Of a stretch of 51,891 nt of DNA, positions 6,504-16,711 are shown piece by piece; position 1 is the stretch's first letter, and the number at the start of each line of letters is the position of its first letter. The notes beneath the pieces were generated by a model, which worked only from the letters and a program-made list of their open reading frames with translations, was not told the origin of the DNA and did not search any database. The stretch lies in NCBI GenBank assembly GCA_017622795.1, contig JAGAQI010000028.1, positions 1 to 51,891 of the forward strand, written 5' to 3'. A program made the position numbers and the translations under genes. The DNA comes from Lachnospiraceae bacterium (GTDB lineage Bacteria > Bacillota > Clostridia > Lachnospirales > Lachnospiraceae).

Positions 6504-8606
6504 CTAAACTAAAGTGTTTACGTCAAGAATTAAGGCAACTTCACCATCCCCAAGAATGGTAGCACCACTGATCATCTTGCTGTTATTGATATACTTACCA
6601 ATGGACTTAATAACGATTTCCTGCTGACCGATTAAGTTGTCAACAACAAATCCGGCAAGTTTATCGCCCTTAGTTACGATAACAACGGTTAAGTTTTCAT
6701 CTTTTGCCTTTACGGACTCTACATCAAGAACTTCGTTAAGACGGATTAACGGAATAACCGTACCACGGAGATTGATAACTTCCTTTGTCTGAACATATTT
6801 TACATCAGAAACAGGAATATCTTCGATGGTCTGAATACTTCCAAGCGGAATTGCATACTTTTCTGTTCCGAGTTCTACCATGAGGGACTGTATAATAGCC
6901 AGTGTTAATGGCAGGCGGATAATGAAATTACTACCCTGTCCTAATGTGGTGCGTACTTCTACATCACCGCCAAGACTTTCAATTTTAGTTTTAACAACAT
7001 CAAGACCAACACCACGACCGGATACATCGGAAATCTTTTCTGCTGTAGAGAAGCTTGGACGGAATAACAAATCGATAATTTCTTTGTCTGTCATTGCATC
7101 GCCCTGCTCCGCAGTAATGGTTCCCTTTGCAATGGCTTTAGCTTTAATCTTCTCGGCGTCGATACCCTTACCATCATCCTTTACTTCGATAACAACATTG
7201 TTACCTTCCTGGAATGCATTTAAAATAATGGATCCGGTTTCCGGCTTGCCGAGAGCTGCTCTTTCTTCGTTAGATTCCAAACCGTGGTCTGCCGCATTAC
7301 GAAGTAAATGAAGTAACGGATCGCCGATTTCATCAATAACGGTACGGTCTAATTCTGTATCTTCACCGCTGATGTACAGTTCCATCTTCTTATCCAGCTT
7401 CTTGCTTAAGTCACGGATCATTCTTGGGAAACGGTTAACAACGCTCTCTAACGGTACCATTCGAACCTTCATAACAGAGGTATGTAAATTGGTGGTGATT
7501 CTTTCTAAGTACTCAATCTGCTCATTGAAGCCGCTGTTGTTCTGCTTTGTTGCATCATCTGCATTATTGATGGAAACCAGACCGTTCTTTGCGATGATAA
7601 GCTCACTAACCAGATTCATTAAATCATCCAGTTTTTCAATATCCACACGTACAGAGCGGTTTACCACCGGCTTACTTGTCTGTGCTGCCTGCTTCTTTTC
7701 TGCCGCAGCCTGCGGTGCCTGTGCAACAGCCGCTGCAGTATTGCCGTTTGCTTCTGTTTTCTGTTCCACAACAACCTCCTTCGGCATTGCTACTTCTTCT
7801 TCTTTGATTTCGGATAAGTATACGGAATCAACTTCAGAAACAGACATAATTGCTTTTTTAACAGCTTCCAGACTTTCCTTGGTAATAAGAACCATGGAAA
7901 AATCAAAATCAAATCTTTCGTCTTCAATGTCCTGTACAGCAGGCTCAGACTTAATAACCGTGCCAAGACCTTCTAATGTTTTAAATACAAGGAATGCTCT
8001 GGCTGCCTTTAACAGACAGGTTTCCTGGATGTATACGGTAATTCCGTACGCATGCTGACCTGTTGCAATAGCTTCATTCATCGCATGCTTTTCGTGATCG
8101 GCATATTTAAATGATCTGAATTTTTCTTTTTCGGAAGCACTTGCGGTTTCAACAGCCTTTTCCTCAACAGCAACAGCTGCAGCTGCATTTGCTGAAGGAG
8201 CCGCAGCCGGCATTTCTCCAAGACCCTGCTTTAAGCAGACATCCAGCTGAGTAATGATTTCAGTATATTCTTCTGTTCCTTCATCACCGGTTGTGGAAAT
8301 GTTGGAAAGATAGTTTTCTAATGCATCAAGTCCTTTGAACAGCAAATCAACGATGGTTGCCGTAACAGACATTTTACCGTTTCTGATTTCGGAAAAAATA
8401 TTTTCCATATTATGGGTTAAATTCTGCATTCTCTTGTAACCCATAGTACCGGACATACCCTTTAAGGTATGAGCTGCACGGAAAATCTCATTAATAGTAT
8501 TTTCATTTTCCGGCTCCTTTTCCAGAATCAGAAGTTGCTCGTTCAGACTCTGTAAATGTTCTTTTGTTTCATCGATGAAAATTTCAAGATACTGACTAAC
8601 ATCCAT
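6504..8606 (-). CDS. cheA: Chemotaxis histidine kinase CheA
   Basis: A 700-residue kinase with the complete CheA domain order. The P1 HPt domain has phosphoacceptor His46 in AAHTLKGMSGTMG. The P2 CheY/CheB-binding domain lies around 180-265, flanked by Ala/Glu-rich linkers. P3 dimerisation starts near 315 (VDIEKLDDLMNLVSEL). The P4 HATPase carries the N-box LLRNAADHGLE and glycine boxes DDGKGID and GRGVGLDVVK. The C-terminal P5 CheW-like domain contains INLRGTVIPLIRL. It autophosphorylates under receptor control and passes phosphate to CheY and CheB. The chosen ATG lies one base after the cheB stop, with GGGGG as ribosome site; an upstream in-frame start would overlap cheB. Confidence 0.97.
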   Translation of the reverse strand: MDVSQYLEIFIDETKEHLQSLNEQLLILEKEPENENTINEIFRAAHTLKGMSGTMGYKRMQNLTHNMENIFSEIRNGKMSVTATIVDLLFKGLDALENYLSNISTTGDEGTEEYTEIITQLDVCLKQGLGEMPAAAPSANAAAAVAVEEKAVETASASEKEKFRSFKYADHEKHAMNEAIATGQHAYGITVYIQETCLLKAARAFLVFKTLEGLGTVIKSEPAVQDIEDERFDFDFSMVLITKESLEAVKKAIMSVSEVDSVYLSEIKEEEVAMPKEVVVEQKTEANGNTAAAVAQAPQAAAEKKQAAQTSKPVVNRSVRVDIEKLDDLMNLVSELIIAKNGLVSINNADDATKQNNSGFNEQIEYLERITTNLHTSVMKVRMVPLESVVNRFPRMIRDLSKKLDKKMELYISGEDTELDRTVIDEIGDPLLHLLRNAADHGLESNEERAALGKPETGSIILNAFQEGNNVVIEVKDDGKGIDAEKIKAKAIAKGTITAEQGDAMTDKEIIDLLFRPSFSTAEKISDVSGRGVGLDVVKTKIESLGGDVEVRTTLGQGSNFIIRLPLTLAIIQSLMVELGTEKYAIPLGSIQTIEDIPVSDVKYVQTKEVINLRGTVIPLIRLNEVLDVESVKAKDENLTVVIVTKGDKLAGFVVDNLIGQQEIVIKSIGKYINNSKMISGATILGDGEVALILDVNTLV

Positions 8607-8607
8607 T

Positions 8608-9813
8608 CTACTGTACCCCCACATTCTTTGTTATTTCTTCAGCTATCTGTCCAAGAGGAAGAACAACATCCGTAAGTCCTGCTTCGTACACTACTTTTGG
8701 CATGCCATAAACCGTTGAGGTTGCTTCATCCTGACCGATAACATAAATATTGGACGATTCATTTAATTGACGGATTCCCATGGTGCCGTCGCCACCCATA
8801 CCTGTAAGAACTACACAGGTAATATCATCAAATACCAAGTTAGCAAGGGATTCCATCATAATATCCGCACATGGCTTCAGACCGTTTCTGGCCGGTTCCT
8901 GTGTGTTAATATCAATAACGTACTCACTGCCTTTTTTTACTACGCGCATCTGACTGCCGCCCTTGGCAAGATACACGATTCCGTTTTCTAAGCATTCGCC
9001 TCCCGTTGCTTCTACTACCTTCACTTCACTCAACTCATTTAAACGCGCGGCAAGGGATTTAGTAAAGCCTTCCGACATGTGTTGAACAATAAGTATCGGC
9101 GCATTGATGTTTTTTGGCAACTTGCAGATTACCTGTTGTAATGCCTTTGGTCCGCCTGTGGAAGAAGCGATCGCAATCAGTCTTTTTGCATTTGCACCGG
9201 TAACCGTTTTGTGTGGTTTTCTTGGGGCAAATGCTTCAGAAAGAATCGCTCGTGGATTCATCGGAGAAACAACTCCTGCCAAAGACTTTGGAGCCTGTGT
9301 TGCAGGTGCTGTAGGAACAGCAGGTTTAACAACCGTTTTTTCTTCTGCTTTTTTTACTTCCACCTTTGGAGTACTCTTAATTAAATCAATGGCTTTATCT
9401 TCCGTCAGGGAAGTTGCATACTGAAGACACTGCAATAATTTCCCTTTGAACGCATCACTCATAGCATCTACAAAACTGTCAGGCTTTGTTACATAATCAA
9501 AAGCTCCCAGTTCCAATGCACGAATGGTTTCTGCCGCACCATCTTTTGCAAGAGTACTTACGATGATGATTTTCTGCTTTATCTTTTGCTTTTCCAATGC
9601 CTCTAAAAATTCGATACCGTTCATCTTTGGCATATTGATATCAAGAACAACTGCATCATATTTCTTAATGTTTCTTGTTACCAAATCAAATGCTTCCAGG
9701 CCATTGGTAGCCGTATCTGTTACTTCAAACCGACCATCTGACTTAATTATATCAGACTCAACCCTTCTCATAAGTGCAGAGTCATCAACAATTAAAATGT
9801 TTTTCTTCACCAT
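8608..9813 (-). CDS. cheB: Protein-glutamate methylesterase CheB
   Basis: A 401-residue two-domain protein. The N-terminal receiver has Asp10/Asp11, phosphoacceptor Asp58 (VVLDINMP) and Lys110. A Pro/Ala-rich linker follows (about 150-205). The C-terminal methylesterase has catalytic Ser218 in IASSTGGP, His245 in QHM and the Asp in GMGGDGTMG. It removes methyl groups from receptors and, in this clade, may also deamidate. A strong AAGGAGG ribosome site precedes the ATG. The matching methyltransferase CheR is not encoded in this window. Confidence 0.97.
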   Translation of the reverse strand: MVKKNILIVDDSALMRRVESDIIKSDGRFEVTDTATNGLEAFDLVTRNIKKYDAVVLDINMPKMNGIEFLEALEKQKIKQKIIIVSTLAKDGAAETIRALELGAFDYVTKPDSFVDAMSDAFKGKLLQCLQYATSLTEDKAIDLIKSTPKVEVKKAEEKTVVKPAVPTAPATQAPKSLAGVVSPMNPRAILSEAFAPRKPHKTVTGANAKRLIAIASSTGGPKALQQVICKLPKNINAPILIVQHMSEGFTKSLAARLNELSEVKVVEATGGECLENGIVYLAKGGSQMRVVKKGSEYVIDINTQEPARNGLKPCADIMMESLANLVFDDITCVVLTGMGGDGTMGIRQLNESSNIYVIGQDEATSTVYGMPKVVYEAGLTDVVLPLGQIAEEITKNVGVQ

Positions 9814-9835
9814 GGTAATCCTCCTTTTGCTCCCT

Positions 9836-10609
9836 CTATTTCAATTCAGATTCGCGTTTTCTCTTATCCCGCTCTTCTTTAAAAATATACATAATAATTT
9901 GTTCTTGTTCTACAGAAGTTATTTCAACAAATTCCACACGATTATCAAAGGATACCGGTTCTTTATTCGGAATCCTTTGACTTGAAATGATACGACCGAA
10001 TAAAAACGGAATTTTTTTTCTGACTATTTCCGGAAGCGCCGGCTGCAACAATAAAATATCGCCACTCTGTTGTTGAATAAATGAATTAAACCGCATTCCA
10101 CCGCCGCTGATATCCAATATGGTTGCCTTTTGAAATACCATTTCCTGGTTTTCCAATTTTTTCTCAATATTTAACTTCTGCTCCAAAGATAAACATTTTT
10201 TCTTTTCCTGATATAATTCCTTTTGAACTTCTGTCAATACCGAATATGTCATCGGAATAATACAGTTCATGCGGTAATACTGACGCCGTTGGAACTTTTC
10301 CAATGCTGAAACAAATTTCACCTCGGCAACCGCAAGATTATTTGATGTTTTTGTTCTCTTTAGTATTTTACCACGACAACGATACAATCCACCCTTTGTA
10401 AAAAATTGCAGCTCGTAAACATCATCCACCCGTAAAGGAACCAAATGACCTTTATATGTCGGGATTGCAATAGAAGCAACATTAATATCTGCCCACTGTA
10501 AAAACTGGCTGACATAAACTTCCTGTTCTGTTTGTACTACAGTATGGGCATTTTTAGCCGCAGCCCGTATTTCAATTTTATTTCCAATTTGGATAATATC
10601 ATTTGCCAT
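9836..10609 (-). CDS. YcgR/PilZ c-di-GMP-binding flagellar brake protein
   Basis: A 257-residue protein. The N-terminal half (about 5-100) is a YcgR-N-type barrel. The C-terminal half is a PilZ domain with the c-di-GMP motifs RRQYYR (108-113) and DISGGGMRF (166-174). YcgR/MotI proteins bind the stator or rotor when c-di-GMP is high and slow the motor. The stretch between the two motifs is about 52 residues and contains a Lys/Glu-rich helical insertion (about 126-160), longer than in most PilZ domains. It sits between flhG and cheB and is clearly part of the operon. Confidence 0.9.
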   Translation of the reverse strand: MANDIIQIGNKIEIRAAAKNAHTVVQTEQEVYVSQFLQWADINVASIAIPTYKGHLVPLRVDDVYELQFFTKGGLYRCRGKILKRTKTSNNLAVAEVKFVSALEKFQRRQYYRMNCIIPMTYSVLTEVQKELYQEKKKCLSLEQKLNIEKKLENQEMVFQKATILDISGGGMRFNSFIQQQSGDILLLQPALPEIVRKKIPFLFGRIISSQRIPNKEPVSFDNRVEFVEITSVEQEQIIMYIFKEERDKRKRESELK

Positions 10610-10633
10610 TACAAATTACATCCTTTGAATTAC

Positions 10634-11515
10634 TTATTTTTTCGTCATTCTGTTTCGGATTAAATTAGAAAACAGCTGGAACATACCACGTTTATCCGAT
10701 AACTCTTCCGACTCCAAATCAAGTAAGGTTTCCGCTATATGCTTAATTGCCTTAGCAGACGGCGCCTCCGGATTAATTACAGATACCGGTTTTTGACGCA
10801 TTACTGCCTTGGAAATCTGTTCATCCATCGGAACCGAACCAAGATAAGTTATCGGAATATTTAAGAACTTATCCGAAACGACACTCATTTTTTCATATAA
10901 ACTCTGGCCTTCTGCCACAGAGGTTACACGATTAGAAATCATTTTAATTGAGGTATCTTCTTTTACAAATTCCTCTTTTCTGTTTAATGCTTTTAATAAA
11001 GCATACGCATCCGTAATAGAAGTCGGCTCCGGTGTTGCTACTAAAAGCACCTCTGTACTGGCCCAAACAAATTCCAATACACTGTCGGAAATACCGGCAC
11101 CTGTGTCCACAATAATTACGTCTGCAAACTTATCCAAAGCAATCAGACGGCTGGTTAAATACATCACCTGCTCCCTGTTCATGGAAGCAAGCTCCTGTAT
11201 TCCGGAACCACCGGAAATAAAGCTGATGCCTTCTTCTCCCTGGGTAATAATATCCGTCAAATCTTTCCCCCGGAACATCATGTCCGCCAAATTATATTGA
11301 GGACGTACTCCCAGCATTACTTCAATATTTGCAAGACCAAAATCCGCATCAAATACAACAACCTTTTTTCCAAGTCTGGTCAGTTGAATTGCCAGATTGA
11401 TAGAAATACTGGTTTTACCGACGCCGCCTTTTCCGCTGGTCACCGTAATGACTCTGGCTTTTGGCTTGGAATCCGTCTGCTGTACCATTTTTCTGAGTTG
11501 TTCTGCCTGATCCAT
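10634..11515 (-). CDS. flhG: MinD-like ATPase FlhG/YlxH
   Basis: A 293-residue deviant-Walker P-loop ATPase: SGKGGVGKTSISINLA at about 27-42, the switch region FDADFGLANIEVMLG, and VDTGAGISDSVL. FlhG (YlxH, FleN) controls flagellar number and placement by acting on FlhF and on C-ring assembly with FliM/FliY. The N-terminus (MDQAEQLRKM) carries the Gln-containing activator-like region that stimulates FlhF GTPase. Its ATG overlaps the flhF stop as TAATG, so the two are translationally coupled. Confidence 0.95.
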   Translation of the reverse strand: MDQAEQLRKMVQQTDSKPKARVITVTSGKGGVGKTSISINLAIQLTRLGKKVVVFDADFGLANIEVMLGVRPQYNLADMMFRGKDLTDIITQGEEGISFISGGSGIQELASMNREQVMYLTSRLIALDKFADVIIVDTGAGISDSVLEFVWASTEVLLVATPEPTSITDAYALLKALNRKEEFVKEDTSIKMISNRVTSVAEGQSLYEKMSVVSDKFLNIPITYLGSVPMDEQISKAVMRQKPVSVINPEAPSAKAIKHIAETLLDLESEELSDKRGMFQLFSNLIRNRMTKK

Positions 11516-12690
11516 TACTGACCACCTCCCAACAACTGCTTGGCAACAGCCTGCGGATTAATTTTTGAAATATCATCCGGTACACTTTGACCGAACGTTG
11601 TATATGACAATGGGGCCCCGGTTAACATTTTAATATTAAAAATATTACCGATGCCTGCTGTTTCATCTAATTTTGTAAAAATCAGGTTATATTTTGCTAT
11701 AGCTGAATATGTTTCTGTAATCTTTACTAAGTCCTTATACTTTGTTGTAGCACTCAATACAAGGTAAATCTCCCGGGATTCTTCCGGTACGGAAAGAAGC
11801 AATTTTTCAATGTCATCTCTTTGTTCCCTGTTTTTATGGGACCGTCCTGCCGTGTCGATTAATACAATATCATAATCTTTATATTCTTCTACCGCATCCT
11901 TAATTTCAGTTTCGGAATAAATTACCCGTAACGGAATTCCCAAAATAGTGGCATAGGAACGCAACTGATCTACTGCAGCAATACGATAGGTATCTGCAGT
12001 AAATAAGGCAACCTTTGCCTTTTTTCCAAGTTTAAGACTGGACGCCAATTTGGCAATAGTAGTAGTTTTTCCGACACCGGTCGGTCCGATGAAAAACACA
12101 TACTTTGTTTTTCCTTCTTCAAACTCCAACTCTTTTGTTTCACCAAGCTTTAAAACAATTTTTTGATAAATGGTGGATAAAATATTGTCAACGGTAGCAT
12201 CCGGTTTTAAAGACTGTTCAATTTCCGCAATCACTTTATTCGCGTAAACCTCTTCTACTTCATTGGCAATCAGCTGATTATATATCATCTGTACACAAGC
12301 CATTGCAGCAGTCATTTCTTCTGCCGCCGGTTCTTCTTTCTCTTTTTCTACATTTGTAGACTGTTGTTCACGCATCTGCTTTTCCAGCATACTTTGGAGA
12401 CTGTCCAGCTTTTGTTCAATCGCAGAGGATTTTTCCTCCTCCTTTACCCTGAATTCGTATGGATTCTTCTTTATCTCTTCTGCAATATGCTGATATCCGG
12501 TCTTTTTTTCATAAATCCGTTCTTCATCCACAGCCGCAGTAATTTCTACCAAAGGCTTCTTAAATAAGCGGTAAACTCCCTTTGGCTTTATGGATTTAAT
12601 ATGGGTAATGATTACGTCCTTGCCCAGCTCCTGCTTGGCAAGCTGAAGGGCTTCCTGCTCGGTCGCTCCCTGAAACTTTTTAATCAACAT
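11515..12690 (-). CDS. flhF: SRP-type GTPase FlhF
   Basis: A 391-residue protein. A basic N-terminal B-domain and linker occupy about 1-125. The N-domain and SRP GTPase domain follow, with GPTGVGKTTTIAKLAS (202-217), the DTAGRSH G3 region and the TKLDE G4 motif. FlhF marks flagellar positions in the membrane. The gene starts one base after the flhA stop. With flhA upstream and flhG downstream it forms the standard placement module. Confidence 0.95.
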   Translation of the reverse strand: MLIKKFQGATEQEALQLAKQELGKDVIITHIKSIKPKGVYRLFKKPLVEITAAVDEERIYEKKTGYQHIAEEIKKNPYEFRVKEEEKSSAIEQKLDSLQSMLEKQMREQQSTNVEKEKEEPAAEEMTAAMACVQMIYNQLIANEVEEVYANKVIAEIEQSLKPDATVDNILSTIYQKIVLKLGETKELEFEEGKTKYVFFIGPTGVGKTTTIAKLASSLKLGKKAKVALFTADTYRIAAVDQLRSYATILGIPLRVIYSETEIKDAVEEYKDYDIVLIDTAGRSHKNREQRDDIEKLLLSVPEESREIYLVLSATTKYKDLVKITETYSAIAKYNLIFTKLDETAGIGNIFNIKMLTGAPLSYTTFGQSVPDDISKINPQAVAKQLLGGGQ

Positions 12691-12691
12691 A

Positions 12692-14731
12692 CTAGATTGT
12701 CACCATCCCTACTGATTGTAATTCTACATTGGATTCAATCTCATTATAAGAGATTACGATTAAATCCCTGAAATAATCTTTGGTCATCCGCTTAAAATAC
12801 ATTCTCACAATAGGAGAAGTGATAATAATCGGATTGCAACCTAAATTCTCCAGTTTATCTATTTCCTCCTTAACGGAACGCATAATTAACTGGTTCTTTT
12901 CCGGGTCCATAGCAATATAAGAACCTTGCTCCGTCTGTTTTACGGAAGCCATAATATCCTGCTCAATTTTCGGATCCAGAGTTACCACGCTGGTCGTCAT
13001 ATTGACAGGGAAATACTTATTGGAGATAAAACGCTTAATACTAGGGCTCTGTCTTACATATTCCGTAAGTACATCCGTATCTCTTGTTGTTGGCGCATAA
13101 TCCGCCAAAGTTTCAAATATGGTAACAAGATCGCGGATGGAAATACCTTCCCGAAGCATATTTTGCAGAACCTTCTGCACTTCACCAACTCCAAGAAGCT
13201 TTGGAATCAGTTCCGTAACAAGCGTACTGTTCTTCTCCTGAATGTTGTTGACCAGATTTTGTACATCCTGTCTGGTAAGTAATTCGTCCAAATGTTCTTT
13301 GATAACTTCTGTAATATGGGTTGCAATAATGGACGGAGGATCAACAACCGTATATCCGAAGGATTCCGCACGCTCTCTCTGGCTTTCGGTAATCCAGAGT
13401 GCCGGCAAATGGAAGGAAGGTTCAAAGGTAGGAATACCTGTAACCTCTTCTTCCACATGACCCGGATTCATGGCCATGTAATGGTCAAACAGGATTTCTC
13501 CTTCGCTGACCTGAATACCCTTAATCTTAATGATATACTGGTTTGGATTTAACTGAATATTATCACGCATTCGGATGGTTGGTACAACACAACCGTATTC
13601 CAATGCAATCTGACGACGGATAAGTACTACACGGTCTAACAGGTCGCCGCCCTGGTTAACATCTGCCAGCGGAATAATTCCATAACCGAATTCCAATTCG
13701 ATAGCATCCACCTGAAGTAAAGATACCACATTTTCCGGCTTCCGGATTTCTTCTGCCGAAGTTTCCACATCGGACACCTCGGATTCCACCGCAGCCACCT
13801 CCATTTTGCTTTGAATGGATCGGGCAACTACAATAAACACTACACCGTACGCTACAAACACCAGCGTCGGTAAACCGGTAAAAATACCAAGAAATGCCAT
13901 GGAACCGCCTACCATATACAGTACCTTTGGTAAAGAAAACAGCTGGCTGACAAGGACATCACCGATATCTGCTTCTTTGGATACCTTGGTAACAATAATA
14001 CCGGTAGACAACGAGGTGAGCAGAGACGGAATCTGGGATACCAGGCCGTCACCGATAGTGAGCAGACCATATTGCTCTAATGCAGTCATGGCATCCAGCC
14101 CCTGACGAGTGATTCCCATCAAAACACCACCGATAATATTTACCAGAGTAATTAACAAGCCTGCGGTAGCATCACCTTTTACGTACTTGGTAGCACCGTC
14201 CATGGCGCCGAAGAAACTGGCTTCATCCTGAATCTTCTGGCGGCGTTCCTGGGCTTCTTTATCTGTAATGGCACCGGTATTTAAGTCCGCATCAATAGCC
14301 ATCTGCTTACCCGGCATAGCATCCAGGGTAAATCTTGCACTTACTTCGGATACTCGTTCGGAACCTTTATTGATAACCATAAACTGAACTAAAATCAGAA
14401 TAATGAAAACAATGACACCAACAATCATATCACCGCCGCCTACGAATTCACCAAAAGCTGCGACGACACCACCGGCATATCCCTTTGTCAAAATATTTCT
14501 TGTGGAAGAAACATTCAGGGAAATACGGAACACGGTAGTAAATAACAAAATCGACGGGAAGGTAGACATGTCAAGAGCTTCCTTGGAAAACAGAGCATTA
14601 AACATAATAATCAGGGATACTGCAATATTTAATGCCATTAAAACATCCAGTAATTGTGTCGGAATCGGAACAATGAGGAATACAATTGCAGCAAGAATAT
14701 ACAGACCAATCATCATATCAGATTTCTTCAC
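12692..14731 (-). CDS. flhA: Flagellar type III export gate protein FlhA
   Basis: A 679-residue protein. The first 330 residues hold about eight transmembrane helices. They also include the FHIPEP-family signature region (TRNILTKGYAGGVVAAFGEF) and the conserved cytoplasmic loop with VSARFTLDAMPGKQMAIDAD. The C-terminal half is the cytoplasmic docking platform for chaperone-substrate complexes. FlhA uses the proton gradient to drive export. The start is GTG with GGAGG eight bases upstream; the first ATG is five codons in and poorly placed. Confidence 0.97.
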   Translation of the reverse strand: MKKSDMMIGLYILAAIVFLIVPIPTQLLDVLMALNIAVSLIIMFNALFSKEALDMSTFPSILLFTTVFRISLNVSSTRNILTKGYAGGVVAAFGEFVGGGDMIVGVIVFIILILVQFMVINKGSERVSEVSARFTLDAMPGKQMAIDADLNTGAITDKEAQERRQKIQDEASFFGAMDGATKYVKGDATAGLLITLVNIIGGVLMGITRQGLDAMTALEQYGLLTIGDGLVSQIPSLLTSLSTGIIVTKVSKEADIGDVLVSQLFSLPKVLYMVGGSMAFLGIFTGLPTLVFVAYGVVFIVVARSIQSKMEVAAVESEVSDVETSAEEIRKPENVVSLLQVDAIELEFGYGIIPLADVNQGGDLLDRVVLIRRQIALEYGCVVPTIRMRDNIQLNPNQYIIKIKGIQVSEGEILFDHYMAMNPGHVEEEVTGIPTFEPSFHLPALWITESQRERAESFGYTVVDPPSIIATHITEVIKEHLDELLTRQDVQNLVNNIQEKNSTLVTELIPKLLGVGEVQKVLQNMLREGISIRDLVTIFETLADYAPTTRDTDVLTEYVRQSPSIKRFISNKYFPVNMTTSVVTLDPKIEQDIMASVKQTEQGSYIAMDPEKNQLIMRSVKEEIDKLENLGCNPIIITSPIVRMYFKRMTKDYFRDLIVISYNEIESNVELQSVGMVTI

Positions 14732-14768
14732 GCCGTATTCCTCCCTTCTGTCTCTTAGTTTTTATCGT

Positions 14769-15887
14769 CTATTTGTTTTTTAACTGATATACATAAGCCA
14801 GCACTTCCGCAGTCATTTGATATAATTCCTGCGGAATTTCAGCATCGATATCCACGTTATAATAAAGCATTCTTGCCAACGGTTTATTTTCCACAATCGG
14901 CACATTATGCTCTTTTGCAATGTCTTTTAATTTTTGTGCCAGATGATCGGCACCCTTGGCAATCAGCACCGGTGCTGCCGCCTTTTCTTTATCATATTTT
15001 ATGGCGCACGCAAAATGGGTCGGGTTAGTAATTACAACATCTGCATCCGGCATATTTTGCATCATACGGCGCATGGAAGTTTCCCTCATTTTGGATTTGA
15101 TTTTACCCTTTACCTGCGGGTCACCTTCCTGCTGCTTATATTCATCTTTTACTTCCTGTTTAGACATCTTCATGTCTTTTTTAAATTTAAACTTTTGGTA
15201 CAAATAATCAGCAAAGCCGATCAAAAGATATACTGCACTGATTTTTATTCCCATATTTATAACAAAATCTGATATGTAAATAACTGCTGAAAACAACTCC
15301 ATATCATACAGTATTTTCATGGTGTCAAGTTCGCCCATAATCGTAGAGTAGGCAACACCAAAAATCACGGCAATTTTTGCAATAGATTTTACCAGTTCAA
15401 ACAGTTTACTCAAAGAAAAAATCTTTTTAAACCCGCTGATTGGGTTTAATTTATTTAACTTCGGTTTTAACGGCTTTGTTGTAACCTTCCACTTAACCTG
15501 AAAAACATTTAACGCAAACGCTATGACAATTGCAAACGCAAAGATTGGTAACAACATTAATAGAATATCCAGCATTGCCCTACGAAACATAGCTGACAAA
15601 TTTCCTATTTCCGGCATCTGTACAGAGTAAACACTGATATATGTATAATTTCTATGAAATGTCTTTATAAAACTGTTTGCCAAATAACCGCAAAACAGTT
15701 TTATTGCAAGAAAGAAAACAAACAGCATTGCACCGTTTACAAGTTCCGTACTTTTAGCAACCTGACCTTCATTTCTGGCATCACTTAATTTTTTTGAAGT
15801 TGGTTCTTCGGTTTTATCCGCGGCGCCATCTGCAAAAAACTGGAGGTTCATAGGAATATATAATTTTATTAATTTATCATCTTCCAT
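14769..15887 (-). CDS. flhB: Flagellar export switch protein FlhB
   Basis: A 372-residue protein. Residues 24-45 form the conserved pre-membrane segment (KTEEPTSKKLSDARNEGQVA). Four transmembrane helices span about 50-230. The cytoplasmic domain has the autocleavage motif NPTH at 288-291. Self-cleavage switches export from rod/hook to filament substrates, in concert with FliK. The ATG at 15887 has AGGAGAG directly upstream. The extra N-terminal residues, with a MNLQFF segment at 13, are short. Confidence 0.96.
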   Translation of the reverse strand: MEDDKLIKLYIPMNLQFFADGAADKTEEPTSKKLSDARNEGQVAKSTELVNGAMLFVFFLAIKLFCGYLANSFIKTFHRNYTYISVYSVQMPEIGNLSAMFRRAMLDILLMLLPIFAFAIVIAFALNVFQVKWKVTTKPLKPKLNKLNPISGFKKIFSLSKLFELVKSIAKIAVIFGVAYSTIMGELDTMKILYDMELFSAVIYISDFVINMGIKISAVYLLIGFADYLYQKFKFKKDMKMSKQEVKDEYKQQEGDPQVKGKIKSKMRETSMRRMMQNMPDADVVITNPTHFACAIKYDKEKAAAPVLIAKGADHLAQKLKDIAKEHNVPIVENKPLARMLYYNVDIDAEIPQELYQMTAEVLAYVYQLKNK

Positions 15888-15901
15888 TCTACTCTCCTGT
15901 G

Positions 15902-16675
15902 TTATGGAGTGAGATATGCCGCCGCCGTTTTTAATAGCTTCATCATTTGTTCAAATACCATTTCTGAAATTGACGGCAAAAACAGCATCATAATTGTTAA
16001 TGTTGCCAGTCCGACGAATATTTTCAGCTGAAAGCCGATAACAAACATATTCATCTGTGGTGCAGCTTTTGCCAATACGGCCAATACCGCATTTACAACC
16101 AAGAGTGCTGCAAACACCGGCAAAACAATACGAAAACCAAGTACCATATAATCAAATAAAAAACCCAAATATCCCTGGTACATCATCGGAGAAAAAACCG
16201 CCTCTCCGATTGGTATCAGTTCAAAGGAATCCACCACGGCACGAAGAATATATAAGTGTAGATTTGTTGCTACCATGGTGAGTGTAACTGCAAAAATAAA
16301 CAAATTACTCGAAATCGTGATTTGCATTTGATTGGTAGGATCAAATTGTGTGACCATGTAAAGACCGATTTCCATATCTGCAATCTGACCGGCAAAGCTT
16401 AAAATAAACAATGCAAGATTTGCAAAAAGCCCCAGCACCATACCTGCAATCGCCTCAGAAATAATTAATCCGGCATAACCAATTACCCCGTTATAAGAAA
16501 GAGGCTCATCCTGCGGTACTACAAAGAATGTTACTAATGCCACGGAAAAGGAAAGCAGTAATTTTGCTCTTTGAGGCATGCTGGAGTTGCTGAAAAAAGG
16601 AGCAATAAATACAAATCCCGCAATGCGCATGGCAATGGCAAGAAAAAATTCCAAATTTTCTACCGTAAATGTCAT
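15902..16675 (-). CDS. fliR: Flagellar export gate protein FliR
   Basis: A 257-residue integral membrane protein with about six helices, starting MTFTVENLEFFLAIAMRIAG, typical of FliR. With FliP and FliQ it forms the export gate core in the MS ring. A GTG twelve codons upstream extends the frame to the fliQ stop but has no ribosome site. The ATG, with GGTG about eight bases upstream, fits the usual FliR N-terminus and length better. Confidence 0.94.
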   Translation of the reverse strand: MTFTVENLEFFLAIAMRIAGFVFIAPFFSNSSMPQRAKLLLSFSVALVTFFVVPQDEPLSYNGVIGYAGLIISEAIAGMVLGLFANLALFILSFAGQIADMEIGLYMVTQFDPTNQMQITISSNLFIFAVTLTMVATNLHLYILRAVVDSFELIPIGEAVFSPMMYQGYLGFLFDYMVLGFRIVLPVFAALLVVNAVLAVLAKAAPQMNMFVIGFQLKIFVGLATLTIMMLFLPSISEMVFEQMMKLLKTAAAYLTP

Positions 16676-16711
16676 ATAGTTTTCACCAGCCCACCTCTTA
16701 ACCAAATTCAC

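Noticed and set aside
7372-8058. 228-residue plus-strand frame inside cheA
   Set aside because: cheA is unambiguous with all domains; the opposite frame lacks a ribosome site and recognisable motifs.
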